64,000 nucleotides of DNA from Roseiarcus sp963820095. GTDB taxonomy: Bacteria > Pseudomonadota > Alphaproteobacteria > Rhizobiales > Beijerinckiaceae. The notes beneath the pieces were generated by a model that saw only the letters and a list, made by a program, of their open reading frames with translations, searched no databases and had not been told where the DNA came from. The stretch covers positions 1-64,000 of the forward strand of contig CAWFZA010000040.1 of NCBI GenBank assembly GCA_963820095.1, given 5' to 3'. This document shows positions 45,783 through 53,874 of the stretch, in pieces (within the stretch, counting starts at the first letter, position 1; each line of letters starts with the position of its first letter). Made by a program: the position numbers and the translations under genes.

Positions 45783-46795
45783 CTGTGACCAACGAGGTCG
45801 GACCGGCGTCGGAAACGCCGTCTGTAAGCGTTTCGCGGGAGCAGTCTTCGAGCCTGTTCGAGCGGGTGCGGGCGCTGTTCGGATTGGCGCCCGCGTCGGC
45901 TCGTGACGACATCGAGGACGCGATCGAGGAGAGCGCGAGCGAGGAGTTCACTCCCCAAGAGCGCGCGATCCTCAAGAACGTGCTCGCGCTGCATGACGTG
46001 CGGGTCGAGGACGTGATGGTGCCGCGCGCCGACGTCATCGCGCTCTCGCTCGATACGCCGTTGAGCGAGGTGCTCGATTGCTTCCGCACCGCCGGCCACT
46101 CGCGCCTGCCGGTCTATGACGAGACGCTCGACGATCCGCGCGGCATGATCCACATCCGCGACTTCGTCGTCTTCCTCGCCTCCGATCCGCGCTTCGGGCT
46201 GATGAAAGCGCGGCATGAGGCGCCTTCCAACGGCGAGGGCCAGCCGGGGCTCGACATGCCGCTTTCGGCGGCGAAAATCCTGAGGCCCGTTCTCTACGCG
46301 CCCCCGTCGATGCCGGCGCTCGACCTCCTGCTCAAGATGCAGGCGTCCCGCACGCATATGGCGCTGGTCATCGACGAATATGGCGGGACCGACGGGCTGG
46401 TGTCGATCGAGGACGTGATGGAGTCGATCGTCGGCGACATCGAGGACGAGCACGACGAGGACGAGCCGCCGGAGCTCCATGCGTCAGCCGACGGAGGATG
46501 GATCGCCGAAGCGCGCGCGCCGCTCGACGCCGTCTCCGAAGCGACGGGTTTCGATTTCGCTTCGCTTCCGGAAGCCGAGGAGGTCGATACGATCGGCGGG
46601 CTCGTCACCGCGGCGGCGGGCCGCGTTCCCACCCGCGGAGAAATTTTGCAGGGACCTGGGGAATTCGAATATGAGGTGCTCGACGCCGACCCGCGCCGCA
46701 TCAAGCGGGTGAAGATCCGGCCGCTCGCCGCGCAGTCCGCCAACCCGGCCGCGCAGGCGCCGGCCCCCGAGGCGAAGCCGGGGGAATTGGAGTAA
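45779..46795 (+). CDS. HlyC/CorC-family transporter-associated protein with CBS domains
   Basis: A 338-residue soluble protein: an acidic N-terminus, two CBS domains (VEDVMVPRADVIALSLDTPL, then HSRLPVYDETLDDPRGMIHI; MQASRTHMALVIDEYGGTDG and LVSIEDVMESIVGDIEDEHD) and a CorC_HlyC domain (EVDTIGGLVTAAAGRVPTRG). It resembles CorC, linked to Mg/Co efflux, and has no membrane DUF21 part. In alphaproteobacteria this gene commonly follows ybeY and precedes lnt; here lnt is not next. Confidence 0.9.
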   Translation: MTVTNEVGPASETPSVSVSREQSSSLFERVRALFGLAPASARDDIEDAIEESASEEFTPQERAILKNVLALHDVRVEDVMVPRADVIALSLDTPLSEVLDCFRTAGHSRLPVYDETLDDPRGMIHIRDFVVFLASDPRFGLMKARHEAPSNGEGQPGLDMPLSAAKILRPVLYAPPSMPALDLLLKMQASRTHMALVIDEYGGTDGLVSIEDVMESIVGDIEDEHDEDEPPELHASADGGWIAEARAPLDAVSEATGFDFASLPEAEEVDTIGGLVTAAAGRVPTRGEILQGPGEFEYEVLDADPRRIKRVKIRPLAAQSANPAAQAPAPEAKPGELE

Positions 46796-46834
46796 ACGTC
46801 CGCACGTCGGACCAATTCCGACCATTGGCGACTC

Positions 46835-46850
46835 GATAACTAGTTTTATC
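46835..46850. promoter_or_regulatory. AT-rich inverted repeat upstream of the orphan antitoxin
   Basis: GATAA-CTAGTT-TTATC is a perfect 5-base inverted repeat with a 6-base centre, 14 bases before the antitoxin start. Its position just before the gene is like that of the repeat at 29781 before the other Phd-type gene, so it is a candidate autoregulation site. Confidence 0.45.
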
Positions 46851-46864
46851 CCAAGGAAATGTTG

Positions 46865-47122
46865 ATGAAGAGCTGGCCGGTTCAGGACGCGAAGGCGCGA
46901 TTCAGCGAGATGCTGGATACTTGCCTTGAGCAAGGGCCTCAGCTGATCACCCGACGCGGGACCGACGCTGCCGTACTCGTGCCTTTGAAGGACTGGCAAA
47001 TGCTGAAGCGAACGGCCAAACCCACACTCAAGGATTTGTTGCTGGCTGACGGCGCGCGCGGCGAACTGAACGTTCCGGAGCGAGGCCGTCACGTGCGGTT
47101 GAGCCGCAAATCTGCACTCTGA
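46865..47122 (+). CDS. Phd/YefM-type antitoxin, apparently orphan
   Basis: An 85-residue antitoxin, MKSWPVQDAKARFSEMLDTC then GPQLITRRGTDAAVLVPLKD, clearly the same family as the paired antitoxin at 29842 (shared VQDAKxRxSE and GPQ-IT-R-G). ATG 46865 has AAGGA at suitable distance; ATG 46859 is in frame just upstream. No toxin follows: 14 bases downstream a convergent SDR gene ends. The C-terminal half (LKDLLLADGARGELNVPERG) is of the toxin-wrapping type, so the partner was probably lost or lies elsewhere. Confidence 0.8.
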   Translation: MKSWPVQDAKARFSEMLDTCLEQGPQLITRRGTDAAVLVPLKDWQMLKRTAKPTLKDLLLADGARGELNVPERGRHVRLSRKSAL

Positions 47123-47136
47123 CCTGCCGCCGATCG

Positions 47137-47907
47137 TCAGATCGACTTCACTTCGCCGCCGTCCATGCGCAAGGTCGAGCCCGTCATCCAGCGCGCGCCG
47201 GGCGACACGAGGAAAGCCATCAACTCGGCGATCTCCTCGGGCTCGCCGTAGCGCGCGATGCCCGCTTCCTTGGGAAAGTTCGCTGTCGCTTCCTCGACCG
47301 TCATGTCGTGCAGCGGCGCCCAATGCTCGAGATAGGAGCGGCGGCGACCCGTCATCACCGGGCCCGGCAGGACGCTGTTGACCTGCACGCCGTCCGCGAC
47401 GCCCCGGTCCGAGAAGGCCTTGGCCAGCGCGACAATGGCGGCGTTGATCGTGCCAACCGCAGCGTAAGGCGCTTTCGGAAACAGGGCCGAGTTGCCGGAC
47501 ATCAGCACAACCGCGCCCTTCGCCGCTTTCAGAGCCGGCCACGCGGCGATCGTCAGCCGGCGGGCGCCGTGCAGCTTCAGCGCAAGACCCGCCTCCCACT
47601 GCGCGTCGGTCATGTCGAAGAGATCGATCTGCGGAACCGCGCCCGCGATGTTGAGAAGCGCGTCGATCCGGCCGAAGACGGCCAGCGCCCGATCGACCAC
47701 GGCCTGGGCGGCCTCGGGCTGAGAGAGATCGAGATCGATGACGAGGGCTTTCGCGCCCGCAAGCTTCACGGCTTCCGCCGTGCTCTCCAACTTCGCCCGG
47801 TCGCGCGCGACGAGAGCGAGCGCGGAGAAGTCGCGCGCAAGCCGAACGGCCGTCGCCCTGCCAATTCCCTGGCTCGCGCCCGTGACGATCGCGACCGGCT
47901 TTTCCAT
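47137..47907 (-). CDS. Short-chain dehydrogenase/reductase-fold protein lacking the usual catalytic lysine
   Basis: A 256-residue SDR: cofactor loop VTGASQGIGRATA at the N-terminus, DLDLSQPEAA, LNIAGAVPQ and the family C-terminus ARWMTGSTLRMDGGEVKSI. Where classical members have Y-x3-K, this protein reads PYAAVGTINAAIVALAK: the tyrosine is there but the lysine four residues on is Gly (and no Lys is within two positions). The catalytic Ser region (LMSGNSALF) is also two residues short. It may bind NAD(P) without normal turnover. It is last in a three-gene operon, 14 bases after the preceding hydrolase gene. Confidence 0.85.
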   Translation of the reverse strand: MEKPVAIVTGASQGIGRATAVRLARDFSALALVARDRAKLESTAEAVKLAGAKALVIDLDLSQPEAAQAVVDRALAVFGRIDALLNIAGAVPQIDLFDMTDAQWEAGLALKLHGARRLTIAAWPALKAAKGAVVLMSGNSALFPKAPYAAVGTINAAIVALAKAFSDRGVADGVQVNSVLPGPVMTGRRRSYLEHWAPLHDMTVEEATANFPKEAGIARYGEPEEIAELMAFLVSPGARWMTGSTLRMDGGEVKSI

Positions 47908-47921
47908 TCCCGTATCTCCCC

Positions 47922-48767
47922 TCAGCGGGGAAGGAAGTCGCGGATCGCGCTGGCGATCTCCGCCGCATGGGTCTCCAGCGCGAAATGTCCGGTGTCGAAG
48001 AAGCGCACGGTCGCGTTCGGGATGTCGCGTTTGAACGCCTCGGCGCCGGGGGGCAGGAAGAACGGGTCATTCTTGCCCCAGGCCGCGAGCAGCGGCGGCT
48101 TATGGGTGCGGAAATATTGCTGGAATGTCGGATAGAGCGCGACATTGCTCTTGTAGTCGCCGAACAGGTCGAGCTGCACGTCGGTCACGCCCGGCCGGGA
48201 GAGATAGAAATTGTCGAGCGTATAGCCGTCGGGTGAAATCCTCGTCGGGTCGGGCACGCCATGCGTATATTGCCAGACCGTCGTCTCCGGCTTGAGGAAG
48301 TCGCGCAGCGCATCGCGATTGGCCTCCGACGGATCGTTCCAATAGGCGCGGATCGGATTCCATCCGTCGCTTAGGCCTTCCTCGTACGCGTTGCCGTTCT
48401 GCGAGATGATCGCGGTGATGCGCTCGGGATGCTTGACCGCAAGGCGGAACCCGGTCGGCGCGCCATAGTCGAAGACATAGATGGCGTAGCGGTCGAAGCG
48501 AACCGTCTCGGTGAAGCGGTCGATCGTCTCGGCGATCTGGTCAAACGTGTTCGCCTTATGCGGCATGTCAGAATTGCCAAAGCCCGGCAGATCGGGAGCG
48601 ACGACATGGATTCGGTCGGCGATGAGCGGGATGAGGTCGCGGAACATGTGGCCGGCGGTCGGGAAGCCGTGCAGCAGCAAGAGCTTCGGCGCGCCCGGAG
48701 GCCCCGCCTCGCGATAGTGCACGTTGCGGCCGTCGACCTTGGCGGTGCGATAGTGGATGTCGCTCAT
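47922..48767 (-). CDS. Alpha/beta hydrolase with aspartate nucleophile (epoxide hydrolase/dehalogenase-like)
   Basis: A 281-residue alpha/beta hydrolase: oxyanion loop LLLHGFPTAGHMFRDLIPLI, PDLPGFGNSDMP, nucleophile elbow IYVFDYGAPTGFRLAVKHPE with Asp in the nucleophile position as in epoxide hydrolases and haloalkane dehalogenases, a cap domain, AAWGKNDPFFLPPGAEAF (acid region) and catalytic His in FFDTGHFALETHA. The start overlaps the stop of the upstream hydrolase gene by four bases (ATGA), so they are coupled. Substrate unknown. Confidence 0.88.
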   Translation of the reverse strand: MSDIHYRTAKVDGRNVHYREAGPPGAPKLLLLHGFPTAGHMFRDLIPLIADRIHVVAPDLPGFGNSDMPHKANTFDQIAETIDRFTETVRFDRYAIYVFDYGAPTGFRLAVKHPERITAIISQNGNAYEEGLSDGWNPIRAYWNDPSEANRDALRDFLKPETTVWQYTHGVPDPTRISPDGYTLDNFYLSRPGVTDVQLDLFGDYKSNVALYPTFQQYFRTHKPPLLAAWGKNDPFFLPPGAEAFKRDIPNATVRFFDTGHFALETHAAEIASAIRDFLPR

Positions 48768-49495
48768 GACGTTGTGTCCTTTCCCTGATCAGGGGTGGTT
48801 CCGGCCTTGACGACTTCGCCGATCGCCTCGCGGATGATGTCGACGACGGTCGTGGGCGCAGTTATGAGCGGCGTGTGATCGACGGGATGCGAGCGCACTC
48901 TTGCCTTCATCCGCTCGGCCATGAAGCGGTGATTGTCACCCACGATCATGCGGTCCTGCTCGGCGACGAGGAACCAGGCCGGCCGGTCTTTCCATAGCGG
49001 CCGTCCAACCTTGACGGTGATGCACGCGGGCGAGATCGGCCGCTGCACCGCCGCCAGCAGAGCGAGCTCTTCCTTTGAGGCGTTCTGCGCGAAGGCGGCG
49101 GCGAAGGCCGCTTCGGGCAGATAGATGAGCCCGTGCGCGTCCGGGGCGAGCTTCGGCGCCTCGGGATGCGGCTGGCCGCGATCGAACACATCCGCGACCG
49201 TCTCGCCTTCCTCTGGCGCGAGCGCCGCCACATAGACGAGCGCCTTCACCTTGTCGCTCCGGGTGGCCCCGATGACCCCGCCGGCATAGGCGTGGCCGGC
49301 GAGGACGACCGGACCGTCGACTCGCTCGAGCGTCCGGTCGAGCGCGGCGACGTCGTCTTGAAACGACGTCAGCGGCAAGGGCGCGGCGATCGTCTTGACG
49401 CCGCTCGCTGCGAGCGGCGCGATGACCTTCGCCCAGCTCGACCCGTCGGCCCAGGCGCCGTGGACGAGCACCACCGCCGGATTGTTCGTCGCCAT
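48764..49495 (-). CDS. Alpha/beta hydrolase-fold protein with Ala at the nucleophile position
   Basis: A 243-residue MenH/esterase-like protein: VVLVHGAWADGSSWAKVIAP, APLPLTSFQDDVAALDRTLE, the elbow VVLAGHAYAGGVIGAT, VAEQDRMIVGDNHRFMAERM (acid region) and His near the C-terminus (SHPVDHTPLITAP). In the usual GHSY(A/G)GG elbow the Ser is the nucleophile; here it is Ala, read clearly on both strands. It may be non-hydrolytic, for example a binding protein, a lyase-like enzyme, or inactive. First gene of the operon; ATG 49495 is 131 bases from the divergent CGNR regulator gene. Confidence 0.88.
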   Translation of the reverse strand: MATNNPAVVLVHGAWADGSSWAKVIAPLAASGVKTIAAPLPLTSFQDDVAALDRTLERVDGPVVLAGHAYAGGVIGATRSDKVKALVYVAALAPEEGETVADVFDRGQPHPEAPKLAPDAHGLIYLPEAAFAAAFAQNASKEELALLAAVQRPISPACITVKVGRPLWKDRPAWFLVAEQDRMIVGDNHRFMAERMKARVRSHPVDHTPLITAPTTVVDIIREAIGEVVKAGTTPDQGKDTTS

Positions 49496-49519
49496 CCGTC
49501 CTCCGGAGTTCCGTGCTGA

Positions 49520-49592
49520 GTAACCAGTGAAAATGTCTCTATTAGGTTACGCAGGCTGGAATAACCTGTCAACCGTCCGCGAAGAGGTTATA
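49520..49592. promoter_or_regulatory. Duplicated TAACC-N19-GGTTA inverted repeats between the hydrolase operon and the CGNR regulator
   Basis: The divergent gap has TAACC at 49521-49525 with GGTTA at 49545-49549, and again TAACC at 49562-49566 with GGTTA at 49586-49590. Both pairs have exactly 19 bases between arms and start 41 bases apart. Arms are longer in each unit: GTAACC/GGTTAC in the first, ATAACCT/AGGTTAT in the second. The inner pair AGGTTA/TAACCT also forms an inverted repeat with a 12-base centre. Such duplicated operators between divergent genes are typical of local autoregulated repressors. Which protein binds is inferred from position only. Confidence 0.7.
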
Positions 49593-49626
49593 GTGCGCGC
49601 CCTTTGGCCTGATTCGAAAAGTCGCC

Positions 49627-50250
49627 GTGTCGCCTAAACCGCCTGCAAATTTCATCGCCGAGTCGCCGGGCCTCGATTTTCTCAACTCGATCGCGACGCC
49701 GGTCGACACGCCGGTTGACTGGCTCGACAGCGGCCGCGGTCTCGTTCAGTGGCTGGCTCAAGCGAACCTCGTTCCGGCCGATGCGCTGCATGAGCTGACC
49801 CGGCGAGCGACGCCCGCGGAGTTGGACAAGGTCGCCGACCAAGCGCGCGCCTTGCGTGAGTGGTTCAGGGGCTTCGTGCGCAAGCATATGGGCCGGCCGC
49901 TGACGCCAAAGGCGATGCGTGAACTCGGGCCGTTGAACGCGCTTCTCGAGCGCAATGAAACGTTCAGCCGGATAGCGCTGCGGCCTGACAGCGGCGGCGC
50001 CCGCCTGGAGCTTGAAACGATACGGCGCTGGCGATCGCCTGAATCGCTGTTGCTGCCGATCGGCGAAGCGGTGGCGCGATGCGTTTGCGACGAGGACTTC
50101 GCCAATATCAGGGCGTGCGAGGGACATGCCTGCACTTTGATCTTTGCCGACCGTACGCGAAGGCGGGCCAGACGGTGGTGCAGCATGGCGGTGTGCGGCA
50201 ATCGCGCCAAGCAAGCCGCTCATCGCCATCGGCTTAAGGCTGAGCGCTGA
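49627..50250 (+). CDS. CGNR zinc-finger transcriptional regulator (ABATE domain)
   Basis: A 207-residue protein with an N-terminal ABATE domain (LDFLNSIATPVDTPVDWL, ADQARALREWFRGFVRKH) and a C-terminal CGNR zinc finger: CEGHACTLIFADRTRRRARR then WCSMAVCGNRAKQAAHRHR, with paired Cys and the hallmark CGNR. These are thought to be DNA-binding regulators of stress or catabolic genes (family knowledge). GTG 49627 is the start. It is divergent from the hydrolase-hydrolase-SDR operon and the repeats lie in the shared gap, so it is the likely regulator of that operon. Confidence 0.88.
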   Translation: MSPKPPANFIAESPGLDFLNSIATPVDTPVDWLDSGRGLVQWLAQANLVPADALHELTRRATPAELDKVADQARALREWFRGFVRKHMGRPLTPKAMRELGPLNALLERNETFSRIALRPDSGGARLELETIRRWRSPESLLLPIGEAVARCVCDEDFANIRACEGHACTLIFADRTRRRARRWCSMAVCGNRAKQAAHRHRLKAER

Positions 50251-50259
50251 CGCCGCCGC

Positions 50260-51654
50260 TCACGCCCGTGGCGGCGTGGTCGAGAACAGGAAGTTCAAGC
50301 CCTCGGAAAATGTCGGGTGGGTGAAGTCGGCGTCGCGGAGTGTTGTATAGGGCAGGCCCGCGATCATGGCCGTCTGCACGACGGCCAACACTTCTCCGGC
50401 CTCGGCGCCGATCATGCTGAAGCCAAGAATCCGGTCGTCGCTCTCTCCGACGAGCGCCTTCATGAAGCCTTCCGTCTGGCCGGTCGCCTGAGCCCTGAGG
50501 ACCGCTTCCATGGGCAGCTTGGCGATGCGAGTCCTGACGCCCTGACGTTCGGCTTCGCGCTCGCTCAAGCCCACATGGGCGAGCGGCGGGTCGGTGAACA
50601 TGCAATAGGGAACGAACCTGTCGCGCGTGCTGCGCTTTCCGCCGGCCAGATTGTCGCGAACGATGCGAAAGTCGTCCTCCGATATGTGGGTGAACATCGG
50701 GCTGCCCGCGCAGTCCCCGAGAGCCCAGACGTCCGGCGCGCTCGTCTCCAGCCGCTCGTTGACGCGAACAAAGCCTCGGTCATCCAGGTCGACGCCGGCA
50801 ATGTCCAGACCGGCGCCCGCGGTGTTTGGAACGCGCCCGGCCGCGACGAGGATGTGGCTTCCCTTGATCGTTTGCTCGCCGGAGCTCGTGCGCACGACCA
50901 GACTGACCTCCTTGCCGGATTGGCCCTCCACCTTGAGCAGTTGAATCCCGACATAAATCGTGAGGCCTTCCTCGCTCAGGAGACGGCGAATTTCCTGCGC
51001 CACGTCGGGATCCTCGCGGCCCATCAATTGAGGCCCGGCTTCCACGACAGTCACTTCGGCGCCGAAGCGGCGATAGGCCTGCGCCAGTTCGAGGCCGGCA
51101 TAGCCGCCGCCGATCACGATCAGGTGCGCCGGCAGGACATCGAGCTCGAGCGCTTCGATATGGGTCAGCGGCTTCGCGGCCTCGAGGCCCGGAACATTGG
51201 GAATGGCGGCATGCGTTCCCACGTTCAAGAACACCTTGTCGCCGACGAGCGTGCGCATGCCTCCGTCATTCAGGCTCACTTCGATCGTCTTCGGCTTAAC
51301 GAAGCGGCCGGTCCCCATGATGAGTTCGGCGCCGCTTTCCTTGTAGTTCTTCAAATGCGTGTCGACGAGCCGCTGCACCATGTCGCGCTTGCGCTGGCGA
51401 ACCTTCGCCATGTCGACCTTGATCGGGCCGGTGATCACGCCGAATTCGGCGCCGTTGCGCGCGAGATGCGCGGCCTCCGCGCTGCGAATCTCGTTCTTGC
51501 TTGGCAGGCATGCGATGTTGGGGCACGAGCCGCCGATCCACTTACGCTCGACGACCGCAGTCCGCTTTCCCGATCCCGCCATGTGCCAAGCGGTCAGCTT
51601 GCCGCCGCCTCCGCTGCCGAGGATGAGAACGTCGACGTGTTCGGGTTCAGACAT
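50260..51654 (-). CDS. Pyridine nucleotide-disulfide oxidoreductase (dihydrolipoamide dehydrogenase/mercuric reductase-like)
   Basis: A 464-residue FAD protein: VDVLILGSGGGGKLTAWHMA, redox-active disulfide GGSCPNIACLPSK (C-x4-C as in lipoamide dehydrogenase), second Rossmann LIVIGGGYAGLELAQAYRRF, and the FAD-binding VWALGDCAGSPMFTH. The C-terminal dimerisation domain ends HPTFSEGLNFLFS. The active-site HPxxxE region (HPTFSE) is present. No lipoyl-enzyme genes are nearby, so the partner is unclear; it could reduce a small disulfide or quinone. ATG 51654 follows GGAG. It is convergent with the CGNR gene (9 bases apart). Confidence 0.88.
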   Translation of the reverse strand: MSEPEHVDVLILGSGGGGKLTAWHMAGSGKRTAVVERKWIGGSCPNIACLPSKNEIRSAEAAHLARNGAEFGVITGPIKVDMAKVRQRKRDMVQRLVDTHLKNYKESGAELIMGTGRFVKPKTIEVSLNDGGMRTLVGDKVFLNVGTHAAIPNVPGLEAAKPLTHIEALELDVLPAHLIVIGGGYAGLELAQAYRRFGAEVTVVEAGPQLMGREDPDVAQEIRRLLSEEGLTIYVGIQLLKVEGQSGKEVSLVVRTSSGEQTIKGSHILVAAGRVPNTAGAGLDIAGVDLDDRGFVRVNERLETSAPDVWALGDCAGSPMFTHISEDDFRIVRDNLAGGKRSTRDRFVPYCMFTDPPLAHVGLSEREAERQGVRTRIAKLPMEAVLRAQATGQTEGFMKALVGESDDRILGFSMIGAEAGEVLAVVQTAMIAGLPYTTLRDADFTHPTFSEGLNFLFSTTPPRA

Positions 51655-51960
51655 GCGCTTCTCCGTGAATGAAAAGGGATCATGGCCGCTCCGCTCCGCC
51701 AATTCCGGCGTCGGGCGTGGCGAGGCTAGCAAACGCGATTGGCGTTAATCGGGCAGGGCGGGTCGATCTCCCATGCTCGCTCCCATGCTCGGCATACGGC
51801 GGCCGCACAACTTTGTTACGCGCCGTCGTCCCGAGTTCGGGGAGCATCCGCGCGCACTCCAGTCAACCCGCGCGGCTCATGGAATTTCGGCCGGACGACG
51901 CCGGAGCGCAGTCCTGCTAGAAACTTGCGGCGACGCCTCCCGGTCAGTGACGAGAGAGAG
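51655..51960. other. Divergent gap, 306 bases, no gene found
   Basis: The space between the disulfide oxidoreductase and the MOSC fusion gene. Frames here are shadows or too short. TTGTTACGC near 51811 is the only AT-containing promoter-like stretch; I cannot assign a -10 with confidence. No palindromes of note. Confidence 0.6.
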
Positions 51961-53724
51961 ATGGCCCTCTTGCTTTCGGTCAATGTCGGCCTCCCGCGCG
52001 ATGTCCCGTGGCAGGGCAAAACCGTGCACACCGGAATCTGGAAAGCGCCGGTCCAGGGCCGTCGGATGGCGCGGCGGCTCAATCTTGACGGGGATGGCCA
52101 GGGCGATCTGCAAGGGCATGGCGGCGAGCATCGCGCGGTCTTCGTCTATCAGATCGAGTTCGTACCGCTATTGGCAGGCTCAACTCGGCCGCGACGACTT
52201 TGCCTACGGCCAATTCGGCGAGAACTTTACGGTTCAGAGCCTGCCCGACGCAGAGGTCTGCATCGGCGACCGTTATCGGATCGGCGACGCGCTGTTCGAG
52301 GTGACGCAGCCGCGCGTCACCTGTTACCGGCTCGGCATCCGGATGAACGAGCCGCGGATGGCGGCGCTCGTCGTGGCGCATCACAGGCCAGGGTTTTATT
52401 TTCGCGTTCTCGAGGAGGGCGAGGTCGAAGCGGGCGACGAGATCGTCAAGGTCTCGGCCGGCCCCGAGCGCATGACCATCGCTGAGATTGACGCGCTCCT
52501 CTATCTGCCCGGGCCCGACAGGAGCGGACTCGAGCGGGCGCAGCGCATCCCGGCGTTGAGCGCCGGCTGGCGGGCCTCGTTTGAGACGTTGCTCGAGCAG
52601 GAGCGAAGGGGGTCGACAACCGGCAATCCCGCCTTGGCCGCGCACGGCCGGGCCGGCGCCGGCCTGGGCCGGGTTCCGGCCGCTGCGGGTTAAGGACAAG
52701 CGCCGCGAGAGCGTGAACGTGACCTCGCTCATGCTTGAACCGAGCGACGGCCGTCCGCTCGTTGCGGCGGCGCCCGGCCAGTTCATCGTGCTGCGGCTCA
52801 AGCCCGCGCCTGAGGCGCCGGCTCTCCTGCGCAGCTACTCGCTCTCCGGCGAACCCAGCGCGGAGCGCTGGCGGCTCAGCATCAAGCGCGAGCCGAACGG
52901 CGCGGCCGGGACTTACGTCGAGGATGGGCTCAAGGTCGGCGAGGTCATCGAACTCGAGCGCGCCACGGGGGGCTTTCACGCTCGGGCCGGGCGAAGGTCC
53001 GGTCGTGCTCTTGAGCGCCGGGATTGGCTTGACCCCGGTGCTCGCCATGCTGCATGCGCTCGCCGCCGGCGGCTCGCGGCGAGACGTCTGGTGGATTCAC
53101 GGCGCCCGCAACGGGGCTGAGCAGGCGTTTGCCGCGGAAGCGAAGACGCTGCTCCAATCACTGCCGCGCGGCCATAGCCACATCCGTTACAGCGCGCCTG
53201 CGCCCACAGATCGGGCGGGGGTCGATTTCGATGGGTCGGGCCGCGTGAGCGTGCGCGGTCTGCAGGAATTGGGCGCGCCGCGCGAGGCGGATTTCTATCT
53301 CTGCGGACCGACCGCCTTCATGAGCAGCCTTACCGCCGACCTGGCCAGTTGGGGCGTGCCGGCCGAGCGGCTGCACAGCGAGAATTTCGGCTCAGGCCCG
53401 GCAATGACGCCGGGCATTGTCGGCGCTTCGCCGCGGGCGCCGCATCTGCCCGATCGGCCCGCGGGCTCGGGACCGATCGTGTCTTTCGCGCGAAGCAACC
53501 TCAGCCTGCATTGGGACCCGGCCTGTCAAAGCCTGCTCGAACTGGCCGAGGCCTGCGATGTTCCTGTCCGTTGGGCGTGCCGCACCGGCGTCTGCCACAA
53601 TTGCGAGACCGCGCTCATCGCCGGCGCGATCGATTATTTCGTCGAACCGCTCACGCCGCCGGCGAGCGGCGATCTCCTGATCTGCTGCAGCCGTCCGCGC
53701 GGCGACGTCGTGCTCGATCTCTAG
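51961..53724 (+). pseudogene. MOSC / FNR-type reductase / 2Fe-2S ferredoxin fusion protein (three frame breaks)
   Basis: One gene of about 587 residues after joining frames. Residues about 1-240: MOSC domain and its 3-alpha extension (VPWQGKTVHTGIWKAPVQGR, GGEHRAVFVYQIESYRYW, FGENFTVQSLPDAEVCIGDR, QPRVTCYRLGIRMN with the molybdopterin-linked Cys). About 250-480: ferredoxin reductase (APGQFIVLRLKPAPEAPALL then RSYSLSGEPS; PVVLLSAGIGLTPVLAMLHA; DFYLCGPTAFMSSL). About 500-587: plant-type ferredoxin with CRTGVCHNCETA and the fourth Cys in LLICCSRP. Extra bases near 52159, in G5 at 52608-52612, and in G6 at 52967-52972 break it. Probably reduces an N-oxygenated or hydroxylamine-like substrate with Mo cofactor, by analogy to MOSC-domain mARC/YcbX proteins. 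Start ATG 51961. Confidence 0.83.
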
Positions 53725-53874
53725 CTCGAGACGCGAGCAAGCGAGCCCCTGAGCACGCGGCATCGCCCCATGCGCCGAGGGGCTCAAATCAAAGAACGAT
53801 CGCACCCGAGCCTATGGGTGCGACCGCGTATTTTGGCCGACCGCCCGGTCGGCCAAGGCACAGCCGGAAGCGGC

